From positions 1 to 64,000 of the forward strand of contig MSJI02000886.1 of NCBI GenBank assembly GCA_001931905.2: a stretch of DNA of 64,000 nucleotides, given 5' to 3'. Below are positions 54,169 through 64,000 of this stretch, in pieces. Source of the DNA: Cladosporium sp. IMV 00045 (taxonomy: Eukaryota; Ascomycota; Dothideomycetes; Cladosporiales; Cladosporiaceae). Both the position numbers and the translations under genes were made by a program. Under the pieces are notes generated by a model, which was given only the letters and a program-made list of their open reading frames with translations, was not told the DNA's origin and searched no databases. Every line of letters begins with the position of its first letter. Positions within the stretch are counted from its first letter, which is position 1.

Positions 54169-55379
54169 ATGTCGACAACGACTGTAGCTCAGCCTGAAGC
54201 GCCCCAAGAGGTGTCACAGACCATCGGATTGACTACCGGGTACCCCAAGTCACTGTCAACCTCTGGAGCTCTTGATGAGTTCAAGCATGACGAAGTTACG
54301 CCTGTCATTGGACGCGAGTATCCTGAGGTCAACATCGTCGACGATATTCTGAACGCGAAGAATTCCGAAGAGCTCATTCGTGATCTTGCTATCACCAGTA
54401 TGCAGCATCCCTACCAATAAGAGCGACTGAAACGCTAACAGACCGGCAGTCTCCGAAAGGGGCGTGGTGTTCTTCCGCGCTCAAGATAACCTGACAGACG
54501 ACATCCAGAAGGCGCTTGCTCAGAAGCTCGGCGAGGCGACCAAGAAACCTACAGACTCGACTCTCCACATACACCCACTTCTCAACGGCACTAACAGTGA
54601 TTTTGGAGTCTCTGACGAGGAGATTAGCACTATCTCGTCCAAGGGGTTTGGGAAGCTTTCTAGGGCCCTCAACACCAACAAGAAAGACCGTGATGATCGG
54701 AAAGCTGGCGCTGCATCGTGGCACAGCGACATTCAGTTCGAGCCGTATCCTGCTGATTACACAAGTCTGCGCTTGACCGAGCTGCCACCCAGTGGCGGTG
54801 ACACTCTGTGGGCTTCGGGTTACGAGATATACGATCGCTTCAGCGATCCGTACCAAAAGTTCTTCGAAGGTTTGACTGCCACATTCAGCGGTGACGGGTT
54901 CCTCAGAGCTGCGGAGGCCGATGAGAATGTCAAGATATTTGAAGAACCGCGAGGAAATCCAGCGAACGTCGGCCGTGAGCTGCTCGCCGTGCATCCTGTT
55001 GTTCGCACCAACCCGGTGACTGGCTGGAAGTCCATCTACGCTATCGGTAACTTCCCTAGACGCATCAACGAGTTGAGCGCGCGCGAGAGCAGGGAGCTGC
55101 TGAGCAGCCTGTATAGAGTTATTGAAGACAATCACGACCGACAGGTCAGATTTAAGTGGAAGCAGCCCAACGATCTTGGTCAGTATTCCCCTAAGCTTCA
55201 ATTCGAAAGATTCACACTGACTCAATAAAGCGATCTGGGACAACCGCAGCGTTTTCCATTCCGCCACGAACGACTACGAGAAGCTGGGCGATCGCGTTGG
55301 TCATCGCGCGGTCGGAATCGGTGAGAAACCGTATTTCGATCCTCACAGCCAGTCGAGAACCATTGCATTGGATTTGTGA
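54169..55379 (+). CDS. TauD/TfdA-family Fe(II)/2-oxoglutarate-dependent dioxygenase
   Basis: Fungal members, such as yeast Jlp1, oxidise sulfonates or related small acids, using 2-oxoglutarate and releasing CO2 and succinate. Exons 54169-54397, 54450-55178 and 55231-55379 give 368 aa. The iron triad is present as HxD in AASWHSDIQFE and the distal His in DNRSVFHSAT. The 2-oxoglutarate-binding Arg fits GHRAVGIGEKPYFD. GVVFFRAQDNLT and SGGDTLWASGYEIYDRFSDP are typical of the family. The last acceptor is AAG (CTCAATAAAG). Placement beside a carboxylate/allantoate-type permease recalls uptake plus oxidation gene pairs, but the permease here is broken. Confidence 0.9.
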
Positions 55380-55681
55380 GAAAATAGCATAGCTTGGTGT
55401 CAAGAGCGAAACACGTCAATGGACTTGTGGAAAATGAATATTTCATATTGAGTACCTACGTCAAACCCTTCCGACAGAGCAATGGCTTGTCTGAAAATTG
55501 GGATGCGGTGCCTTTGAACTTCGCCTTGACCATTTGGGACCCACTGCGTCATTGAAGTAACGGAAAAGAAAGAAAAAAATAACTTAAGTGCTGGACGCAC
55601 TTACCAAGCTCAAAGGTGCAATTGAGGACTCAACAAGAGACTCCTGTACTGATCACCGCCATGGCATCGATTTGTCGGTCT
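55380..55681. other. Convergent intergenic region
   Basis: These 302 bases lie between two convergent stop codons. No feature was recognised. Confidence 0.35.
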
Positions 55682-58600
55682 TCAAAGGTTTCCGGAGTTC
55701 GAGACGTTGAACAAGTGAGGGACGGCTGCCGCGATGGTTCTGTTGAAAGGGCCATACGGAGTTTCGCCATCCTCTGGGAATGTGATGAACTCAAGGATAT
55801 GGTGCGTCTTGTTTCCAAGCAATGGGAAGCGTGCATTGGCGGGGATCTCAGGGTTCGGAAGATACGACGCCCACTGTTTGAAAACGATGCAACCATTGGC
55901 CGGCGTGTTTAGAACATAGCCCCCGCCGTGGCTCAATGGCTCTCTCACATTGCAGAAGTAGCCGATATCGAATGCAAGGTAGCATCCGGTACCTGGGCGG
56001 TCGTCGAAGGCGAATTGAGCCTTGGGTTCACATCCAGACTGGTCCTCTGCCCACTCGACTTTGGTGAAGACGAGAATCCCACGTTTGGCATTCACAGTCA
56101 CGGAAGACATGATACCGACAGTGTTCTCTGGAATTAGAACGGCCTTCTTCGCACAGAAGGTGGAGACCACTTCGTTCGCATCATCTCTCGAGTAGCGCTC
56201 ATACTTACCGTCTGAAGGCTTGTAGCAATAGGCATCGCCTTTCTCGATGGCGGTGTTTGTCGGATAGACGATGGAGTCAGTGCTCGTTGGCCGCTTGGTG
56301 GTTTCAAGGATTGGAGAGGTTGTAGTGGGAGAAAACCAGAATAGCGTGGTCCAAGAGTGGGTCGTGGTGGGAGAGAACGAGAGTAACAGCGTCGAGGATG
56401 TGGTCGTCGGTGGGACAATCGTTGATGTGCTGGTCGGTGAGGTCTCTGTTGTAGCAAAACCAGAGGTCTGCGTTGCGGTAAGCGGTGAGGACGCCTCAAA
56501 TGAATCAGCAGTTGAAGTTCCCGACGAGCTGGCCTTAGGTAAAGCAGCTCCCCACTCATCCGATCCCATAAACCTGCCTTGCATCCAACATTCCCATCTT
56601 GCCATGGGAGGGCCTTCACGGGGTGTTTCCTCCCATCCTTCTGTCACTTGATTTGTGTAAAGCGCCATAGCATTGCCATAAGCACCATCGTATTCCACAA
56701 CCTCTGAAACACCTCTGTAGACAAAGAGCTCGATAGGGGTACTGGGGAAAAACTGTCCCAGCAGTTGCCTGATTGGAGTAAGTCTGTCAGGGTCAGGACT
56801 CCCAGGGCCATACCGGGGTGGATAGTTGCCTCTCGTTTCCGATTCGCGGAGTTTGTCCCTGCTGTAGCTCTTTTTCTCAAAGCTTAGGGACGCCAACGCA
56901 GGTGTCATGATGAAGATCCTCGTGCTGTCATCGCCTGCGAAGAGATTTTGAGCCACCATCGCAAGGACAGCCGTGTTGGACTCGACCCCGTCAATGGGAT
57001 CACGACCGTTCCGCAAGTAATCGATGATGTCGTGCTGGAATTGGGCATTGGCGTGCGAGAATCCGGGGGCCTCCCAGAGGTGACTGACCCAGGCTCCTTT
57101 TCGGGAAATCACTATGATTGAGGTACAACCGACCAAGCCTTGAACTCGCATATTCACATCTGAGGAGGCAAAAGGTTCAAAAAGCGACGATGGTATTCCA
57201 GGTCCAATTCCAGCTTGTATGTTGCGGTTGTCGTTCGTAAGGAGCTTGGTGTTTGGATTATTTGAGATATCCTCATAGTACTCAGCCATGACGCTTCCTC
57301 TGAAAGGAATACCGCGATCATGCAATGGTTGGCCAACGTAAAAGCTCTGGACGTCGCTGCGCTCATCGCTTCCAAGGTGAGATCGAACGTTGTTGGTCTG
57401 TGAGAGTACGCTGCGACGTGCAATACATTTCGGACAACTTTCAGCCGCGCACAGTTGTTGCTGCTTGCCTACTGCAGTTGACGTGGCAGTGATAGTTGTT
57501 GCAGTACAACCGGAAAAAGTAGATGAGAAGGTTGACGTCGTTGCTGTAGTTACAGTTGAGCCTGCATCGTCTGTAGCAAAGGACACGAAATAAGTGATTC
57601 GTGTCACAGTCGCTGTGGTGCAAGATCTGGAGCCCGAGGTCGAAGTTATATCATTCGTTGAGACAGATGGTTTCGTAGGGTCGGGAGATGATGACTGGTA
57701 TGATGGAATTCCGTTCGGGGCTATGGTAATGGCTGGGAACGGCGTGGCAAACCCCGGTGGCGGTCCTGCTGGAGGGAAAATGCCAGGCCCTGGAAATCCA
57801 CGAAGAATGATGCCGTTGGATCCCGGAGGACAGGACCAGCACAAAGGCCAAGGTCCAAGGACAGGGTACCCGTCAGAATCGTGGGTATTGCTTTCGACGG
57901 AAGTTGATGAGAAAGAAACACTGGGAGGGAATACAGTGTAGGTTTGTAGATCGCTTGCTTGGTTCAAGCTCGATTGTGGGCCAATGGTGATTGTACCCAC
58001 AATGATAGAACCGCTCGAGTCCGTTGCAGAGATGACCTCGAACTCCAAATTTGTAGACACAATGCTGTCCATGGTGGTCGAAGTAGGCCCTTGGACACTA
58101 GTAACAACCGTGCTTTCCAAAGTACTAGTTGGCATGGGGTTGCTGTTTGCCGGCGCTTCTTCCATGTTGGACGATTGAGAGCCCGTAGCACTCGTGGAAA
58201 TGATAGTTGTAGTTGATGCTGAAGTTTGTTTTGTATCTGCTGCGTCAGGTTGTCGACGATCCGTAGCAGTCACCGGGCTATTTGTCACAACCGGAGAAGA
58301 AATGCTGCCTGGGATGGAAGTTCGAGACCCTGGAGCGTCTGTAATCGATATTATACTGGCAGTCCCGGATGGTCCTGCTGTAGTGGAGCTTGGGACGTCT
58401 ATGGCGGCTGTGGTATCCATGTTTCCACCTGTGTTCCAGCCTGTGAAGGTGAGACTGCTAGCAGAATCAATGACCGCAATTGAATCTGTTTGCGAGGACC
58501 CAGGCTTGGTGTTAAGTTGAGAGCTTTCACCGACTGAAGGGGCAGGCGGAGCATCAGTTGGAAGATCTGGATCCCCGTCTGCTGAGCCTTGAGGTTCTTC

Positions 58601-61206
58601 ATTGTCCGGACAGATGTTGAACCACGTCCATGCTTCGTTCGTACTCGGCTTGACTGAGATGTAATCTGCCCTTCCAGCACCGTACAGATTGCCGAACTCG
58701 ACGCAGGACCCACGGCTGAAGCCTCCAGTCGCAACTACGGACCTCCATTGCCATTCGAACGCTTCATCTGAGCCTGGTGACCACCCTTCATTATGCCAGG
58801 CTGTGACAGAGCCATCGGCCATGTTAGCGTAGAGATAGTCATCCCTACCGTCGCCATTGATGTCTGCGATTCGGATGTTTTTGCGCTCGCGCCCTTCGGA
58901 ACGCTTGACGAGTCCTTGATTGACCATGTCGCCCACTCCCTTGTTGAGATAGCCAGTTACAGTACCATCGGTCTGAACGCACAAGAAGTCGGCGCGACCA
59001 TCCCCGTCGAGATCATTCCAACGGACTCCCAAGTCATGCTTGTCGGTTCCGTATCCTTGCGTGCAGGTAGCACCACCGGTAACAACACCAAGGTCGGTGA
59101 AAGAGAAGTCGCCATCCTTGTACTCGTTCTTCATGACATTGGCCGCGCCGGAGGCTCTGTCAACGAACAATATGTCGCACTTGCCATCTCCATCAAAATC
59201 CGCAAGGTGGACTGCTTGCCGATCGCGAGTGCCGTTGTAAATGACACCCCACTCCTTCCAGTGGCCCCAGTCATGTTGATTTTCGAAGAGAGTGAGAGAT
59301 CCGGATGCATCAACGAAAATGTAGTCGTCTGACCCGCTTCCTGTCATGTCGCAGTACCTTGAGCCATCTCCTTTGGTCGTGGTTGCGCCATGGTCATGGT
59401 TCTCCCATCGGTCAGTCCAGACTCTGCCATCTTTGACTGAGGCCAACGCATAGTCAGCGCGTCCGGATCCCATGAAGCGCCCAAATTTCACGTTGACTTC
59501 GTGATCGGAGCCTTGGTGAGTTACTCCTTGAGAAAGCCATTCCGGGCCTATGCCAACATCAAATCCGCGACGATTGATCCACGTGGTGACTTGGCCGTTC
59601 TTGCTAACCCAGACGAGATCATCCTTCTTATCTCCATTGAGGTCAGTGAATTGCCAACCAGACAGTTCGTGCTGGGGTAGATCCTTGAAGACGCCATTCA
59701 TCGCGTACCAGTAGGCAGGCGGGCCGTTGGACAATGCTCCATTGCGCCATCCATAGATGTTCTTAGTCTCGTCGTCGAAAACAACATAGTCGGTTCGACC
59801 ATCACCATCGATGTCTGCCAGTCTGACTTGATGTTGCAGGAATCCTTCACTTTGCTTGACAGTGCCCATTGCCACCCAATATGGGTTGAGTGGGTTAGAG
59901 CTCATTGTATTCTGCCAACACACCAAGCCACCGTCGGGTCCAAGACAACAAAAGTCGTCTCTCCCATCACCAATCATATCTGCGAATCTGATACCAGGCC
60001 TGTTGCAACGAGGTGTGAACGGGAACCATTGGTATCCGCCGAGCCCGCCTCCGCCGAGACCCAGGGCAACGCCAATGCCATTTGTCGATTCCGAACCAAA
60101 ATAAACATAGTCCTCCGTCCCATCACCATCGATATCAGCCCAAAAGACTCCTTCATGTTCCGCATTGTCGAAGCCTACACTCGGGGGGTTCTGGTACCCA
60201 GCAAACCCGCCAACCTGTGTACCGACGTGTGAATAAGGCCCGTCATCGTCACCAGAGCCCATTTGCGTCTGGAAGCGGCCGAGCGAGGCTGCAGGGATTT
60301 TGTCGCAGGTATTGTCGGATCCTTCGATCGAAGCAACGCGTAAAATGCTGACGGCGGAGCCTGATAGCCAGCCTTTGTCGTCGAGCTTTTCAATACCTTG
60401 GTACCAGACTTCGGCCATCTTGAGGTAACCCGAGTCGGCGGGGTGGGTCCCATCGCTGAGGTCCGACACTGTGAAGTGCGAGCTGGAGAAGTCGACATAC
60501 GTAATGTGTTTGCCTTGCGTCTGATATGAATGGACCATGCTCGAAATCTGCTCGTTGACAATAGCAATGTTGCTTTCAGTCTCCGGGTCTGAGTTCGGGA
60601 GCAATGTGGAAGCAACAATCGACACATCCGGTATGGCATCGAACAGACGGCTGATCAGTTGTCGAAGGCGGTCACCCACATGCTCAATGTCGATATTGTC
60701 AGCGGCGTCGTTTGTACCAGCGTGGAGCAAAACCAGATCGGGATGCGAGGGAATCGAGCGCTCAGCCGCCTTCGCGACTTCATCAATCACATAGCCCGGC
60801 CAAGCTTCACACTCATTATTTTACATTGAGCCTCCATGGTTGCTACCGATGAAATGGACTGGAGTACCACTGTTGACCAGTCTGGCCCGAAGACCAAGGC
60901 GAAACCCATTGCCGTCGGTCGAGTTTTGGCCGTAAACGATAGACGCGCCGAGTGGCAGGATCTTGAGTTGAACGCCATCGTGTAAAGTGCGTTTATTCAG
61001 AAAGCGTTCATTTGCGTTGATGCTGGGAACTGCATGGGGGGTGGAAATCCCTAAGTGACATTAGCATGACTTTTGCAGGACAAATAGCCTATTTGAACAC
61101 CTGATTGATGCCGCTAACAGACTCGAGAATCATGAAAATGAATAGTCTTACCATAGAGGGACAAAGCCCACAGCACCAGGGCGAGCAACAACAGAAACCG
61201 AGGCAT
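55682..61206 (-). pseudogene. Giant secreted SGNH-esterase/FG-GAP repeat protein interrupted by one in-frame TAA
   Basis: Exons 61206-61152 and 61050-55682 encode 1807 codons. A signal peptide (MPRFLLLLALVLWALSLYG) precedes an SGNH hydrolase domain. This has block I PLGASIVYG with the nucleophile Ser55, the GTND block at 130-133 and DGTH with the catalytic Asp/His at 218-221. Ten FG-GAP/VCBS blades follow (for example DIDGDGTEDYVYF, DIDGDGRTDYVVF, DLDGDGRADFLCV, DINGDGRDDYLYA). Then come a long Ser/Thr-rich stalk, a Cys-containing domain of unknown type (FRGSVMAEYYEDI, VGCTSIIVISRKGAWVSHLW), a second Thr-rich stalk and a C-terminal Cys-rich segment. Codon 95 (60823-60821) is TAA, between block I and GTND in a conserved stretch (GGSM-stop-NNECEAWPGY). 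The other 1,700 codons are open, so the gene could be very recently broken or read through. Confidence 0.82.
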
Positions 61207-61578
61207 ATTTCTTACAAGTAGCCGTTGCCTTCCATATGCCGCCGACTTTCTGCAAGATGGTAAGGTAATTTGTGGTGGTGCTGTACGAGACTTTGGCCAG
61301 GCAGTTGACTTGATTTGGCGAGCACGGCACACCCCACCTGTGACGCATCTCGAAAGGTCAATCACTGCATGAAGGTTTCACTTTCTCATCGTAGTGGTTG
61401 AATAGTGAGTGAATGCTTCACCCAAGCATTGGCGGGGCTCACCTGACCCTTGACTTTCTTTCCATGACCAGGTGAGCTTTTCAAGCTGCTACTCAAATTA
61501 CTTGTCGGATAGAACAGACATCCGACAACCTCAAACTCATCCAACAACTATTGCAACAAACGCAAAAGCAAAATTTCG
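61207..61578. promoter_or_regulatory. Divergent promoter region
   Basis: These 372 bases lie between the starts of the SGNH gene and the ankyrin gene. No TATA box was identified with confidence. Confidence 0.4.
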
Positions 61579-62493
61579 ATGAACCCAGATCAGATTATCG
61601 AAGCCTGCAACACCGACGATGTCAGTATGATAGCCGAATTTGTCGAGCGCGCCTCCCAGCATTCCCAAGCAACGAGGAAGAAATTGCTCGACACTGCGCT
61701 CAGGCGTGCCATCAAGAGGGATGCCATAAAAATAGTGGCATATGTTTTTGACAATGGTGCAGACTTCAGCAAACTTGATGGAAGTTTTATCACGCGATCG
61801 ATCGATTTTACTTACAAACTTCCACGGCGCGAACTGGTCGAAAAGCTCATTGCGCACGGCTGGGATATCAACAATGGCGAGGTTCCACTCCTGTGGACCA
61901 TCCTTGATGACAGAGACTGGGTTGAGTGGTGTCTGAATCGGGAAGCGAAAGTTTTGCCCCCACCCGGCACTCCTGGACATGCCTTCACCATCCGAAATCC
62001 CATCCTCCAATATCCTGCACGCAAGGGCGATATCGCGACATTTGAGCTTCTGCGAGCCAACGGTGCCCCCGTGTCGCAGGCAGTCTTACCATCAGCCGTG
62101 AGAGCAGCCAGCAAATGCGCTCCGCAGGATGGCTCAGAGTCACCAAGCACAGAGTATAAGAAACTCTTGACAATGGTTGCCCATCTGCTGGAAAGCGTTG
62201 GAATCGACGCTAATATCCCGTCGTTTGGGGCAGCGGCCGGTGTCGCGTCAGGGAGCTTTTGCAGTACTCCTTTGTGCTGCGTTGCAGATTCGTCGAAAGG
62301 AGAAACAAAAGAGTTGATATGGCTCCTGCTCGATCATGGGGCCGATCCCAATCTTCGAGGTAAATACACATCCACCAACGATCCGACGACAGAGCACAGT
62401 GTGCCCAGCGCTATGGAAGCACATCCTGACAATGAGCGGTTCCGCAAAGCTGTGGAAGATTGGATGGCGCGGAGGGATGACAGTCATTCGTGA
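61579..62493 (+). CDS. Ankyrin-repeat protein
   Basis: This is an intronless gene of 304 aa. Helical ankyrin-like units include DQIIEACNTDDVSMIAEFVE, ALRRAIKRDAIKIVAYVFDN-GADFSKLD, RRELVEKLIAHGWDINNG, PARKGDIATFELLRANGAPV and ELIWLLLDHGADPNLRG. The units are irregular, as is common in fungal lineage-expanded ankyrin genes. A segment rich in Ala, Gly and Cys (about 215-237) separates the last repeats. There is no signal peptide, membrane helix or other domain. Function is not evident; it may be a protein-binding partner. It lies upstream of the kinase-like gene in the same orientation. Confidence 0.83.
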   Translation: MNPDQIIEACNTDDVSMIAEFVERASQHSQATRKKLLDTALRRAIKRDAIKIVAYVFDNGADFSKLDGSFITRSIDFTYKLPRRELVEKLIAHGWDINNGEVPLLWTILDDRDWVEWCLNREAKVLPPPGTPGHAFTIRNPILQYPARKGDIATFELLRANGAPVSQAVLPSAVRAASKCAPQDGSESPSTEYKKLLTMVAHLLESVGIDANIPSFGAAAGVASGSFCSTPLCCVADSSKGETKELIWLLLDHGADPNLRGKYTSTNDPTTEHSVPSAMEAHPDNERFRKAVEDWMARRDDSHS

Positions 62494-62991
62494 GACTTTT
62501 TTTGGCGGTCACGGAGGGTTGGGAGGACGGGAGGTGCTCGTTGCGAGCTCACCATCTTTCATGCATAACGATCCGTATGTAGGTCTCTAAGGCGAAGTCT
62601 TTGCTATCGAGTCAAACAAGGTTAGCTGTGGCTGCAGTTGCTTTCAAGTTTAATGAAGTATTGTCACGTATCAGACGTTTTGAGAAGAGCATCTTCCTTC
62701 CAAGCTATGGATTCTTTACCTTCACTACCTCGGCGGACCGCACCTTGAATTTTCGTCGAACTGTGACGACTGTACCCTTGCGGTTTTCGAGCGAACGGAG
62801 GAGCTCTTCTCAAAACGTCTATTACAAAGACGATAGACTACTACTGTTGACAAAGTTTTGTTCAACCCTGTTATGACCAGGGTCTGCAAAGTTGCAAATG
62901 ATTGGTCAGTCTTCACCGCTTGTCGATCGCTGAGACTTTTGATGGTTCCGCCGGGTATAGTATCATCCATTGGAACGGGTCATTCAAGGTG
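62494..62991. other. Intergenic region containing an inverted repeat
   Basis: This 498-bp region separates the ankyrin and kinase-like genes. Apart from the inverted repeat listed separately, only the kinase promoter is presumed here. Confidence 0.4.
62673..62820. repeat. Perfect 18-bp inverted repeat around a 112-bp spacer
   Basis: AGACGTTTTGAGAAGAGC at 62673-62690 is matched exactly by its reverse complement at 62803-62820. The 148-bp unit would resemble a small foldback element or MITE remnant. No clear target-site duplication flanks it. Confidence 0.75.
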
Positions 62992-63882
62992 ATGAAAACG
63001 GCAGACTTCTCCGTAGGCTGTGATCTTCATTGCGATCTTGGACCCGGCTGCTCTATGACGAGCAACATCACAGCACAGCATCTTCTTGATATGAGTGGCC
63101 ACCAAGAGCACCCCGACTATCTGGTCGCGAGGGGAATACTTCTTGGAGGGGGCCTCACCGGGATTGTCGAGCTTCTTCCAGATGGAACTGTCATCAATAC
63201 CCCATGGCCGGGCGACAGGAGATTAGAAAGCCAGAAAGACATCCGAACTGAAGCTCAAGCGTATCATCGAATCGCACAACATTTCGATGGCCACATACGT
63301 TTTGTGAAGTTGATAGAATTCAGCTCAGTCGAGCATATCCTCACCATTGAATACATGCCACACGGGACACTTCGAGACTACCTGCAAAGCAACGGCCAAG
63401 ACATCACCATAAATCAGCGCTTCTCGTGGATCAAAGCAATGGCGGAAGGATTGGATCTGCTCCACTCGATCTCTATCATACATTGCGATCTAACGCCCCA
63501 CAATTTGTTCCTTGATAGCGAACTTGAACTCAAGATCGCTGACTTTGGCTGCTGCTCCATTGATCAATCAACGAGCTCAGGTGTTGCCGATGCTCGATTC
63601 TACAGACCACAAGCTTCGTGGAAATTGCCAGCCTCTTTCGACGACGATCTTTTCGCGCTGGGCTCTTGTATCTATGAGGTGCTCACTGGGTCACCTCCTT
63701 TCGAAAACATTTGCTCTCCTCAAGTGAGAGCGTTGTATAGACTCAGCCAATTCCCTGATCTCGCCGGACTGTATTTCAGTGACATCATTAGGGACTGCTG
63801 GCTGCAACGAGCAACGTCGGCGAGAAGTGTGTACAGTAGAATCTTGCAAAGTTGGCCTGCTGACTCGAATTCGGATTCTTGA
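62992..63882 (+). CDS. Protein kinase-like protein lacking the VAIK-type lysine (possible pseudokinase)
   Basis: This frame gives 296 aa from the ATG at 62992; the ATG at 63055 is an alternative start and upstream sequence lacks in-frame ATGs. The domain begins ARGILLGGGLTGIVELLPDG. The position of the beta-3 lysine reads VINTPWPGD, with Asn69 (AAT) where similar fungal kinases have Lys. The helix-C Glu is likely E87. The catalytic loop is IIHCDLTPHNLFLD (HCD for HRD; Asp and Asn kept), and the magnesium motif DFG is at 184-186. The later segment DDDLFALGSCIYEVLTGSPPFE fits helices F and G. It belongs to the fungus-specific kinase group often expanded in filamentous ascomycetes. Whether it retains catalysis is uncertain. 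Confidence 0.8.
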   Translation: MKTADFSVGCDLHCDLGPGCSMTSNITAQHLLDMSGHQEHPDYLVARGILLGGGLTGIVELLPDGTVINTPWPGDRRLESQKDIRTEAQAYHRIAQHFDGHIRFVKLIEFSSVEHILTIEYMPHGTLRDYLQSNGQDITINQRFSWIKAMAEGLDLLHSISIIHCDLTPHNLFLDSELELKIADFGCCSIDQSTSSGVADARFYRPQASWKLPASFDDDLFALGSCIYEVLTGSPPFENICSPQVRALYRLSQFPDLAGLYFSDIIRDCWLQRATSARSVYSRILQSWPADSNSDS

Positions 63883-64000
63883 TATCAAGCACGATCGGGC
63901 CACCTGACATGGGAAGACACCAAGCGAGCCGATGGATTCCGAGGGCTCTGAATGAAGTGACTGCTCCAATCCAGTCACTATCTTAACGTTGAGCCAGATT
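63883..64000. other. Window end, no feature
   Basis: The last 118 bases follow the kinase-like stop codon and show no feature. Confidence 0.3.

Noticed and set aside
51096..60823. Nonstandard genetic code with TAA as sense
   Set aside because: TAA terminates normal genes in this window, such as polyubiquitin, and the other long genes have no internal TAA.

Overview
This window is nuclear DNA of a filamentous ascomycete (Pezizomycotina; probably a dothideomycete, although the class is a guess). Genes carry short spliceosomal introns of about 45 to 240 bp, genes lie on both strands, and the content is typically fungal: a Nup145 polyprotein with GLFG repeats, polyubiquitin, coronin, a NACHT NLR, a Helo-like domain protein and a Dal5-type permease. 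No operons, ribosome binding sites or CRISPR arrays are present. Exon junctions were read by eye from GT/AG signals, frame continuity and family conservation, and no transcript data were available.

Layout. 0-7 kb: coronin (5' part only), a GPI-anchored GH29 fucosidase and methionine aminopeptidase 2. 7-18.5 kb: five enzyme-like genes of accessory metabolism (an HxxxD acyltransferase, a ToxD-like reductase, a DUF1772 membrane protein, an SDR and a second medium-chain reductase) and one disordered protein; no PKS, NRPS or terpene synthase backbone is visible. 19-25 kb: NUP145, spanning 6.5 kb. 26-37 kb: a methyltransferase, tRNA-Ser(GCT), a conserved fungal protein, GPI mannosyltransferase 2 and a butanediol/sorbitol-type dehydrogenase. 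37-42 kb: an NLR (NACHT plus ankyrin) and a Helo-like protein transcribed divergently, followed by an F-box-like gene. 42-51 kb: a His-rich tail-anchored protein, polyubiquitin, a BRAP2/Etp1 RING-UBP ligase and a coiled-coil protein. 51-64 kb: an accessory stretch with a broken MFS permease, a TauD dioxygenase, a very large SGNH/FG-GAP secreted protein interrupted by one stop codon, an ankyrin protein and a kinase-like protein lacking the usual ATP-binding lysine.

Main find. The NLR and the Helo-like protein (37148-41053) look like a two-gene cell-death signalling unit of the HET-S/NWD2 or HELLP/PNT1 type. The NLR has a short polar segment at its extreme N-terminus, and the Helo-like protein ends in a segment that aligns with it without gaps (shared I-G-N...S...G-x-F...V). 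In known systems such matching segments are amyloid signalling motifs through which the NLR templates the pore-forming executor. The architecture class is known; the motif subtype here is an inference.

Second theme. In the last 13 kb, two otherwise intact multi-kilobase reading frames (579 and 1807 codons) carry three in-frame TAA codons between them. This suggests recent pseudogenisation, nonsense polymorphism or, less likely, readthrough, and it marks the region as rapidly evolving.
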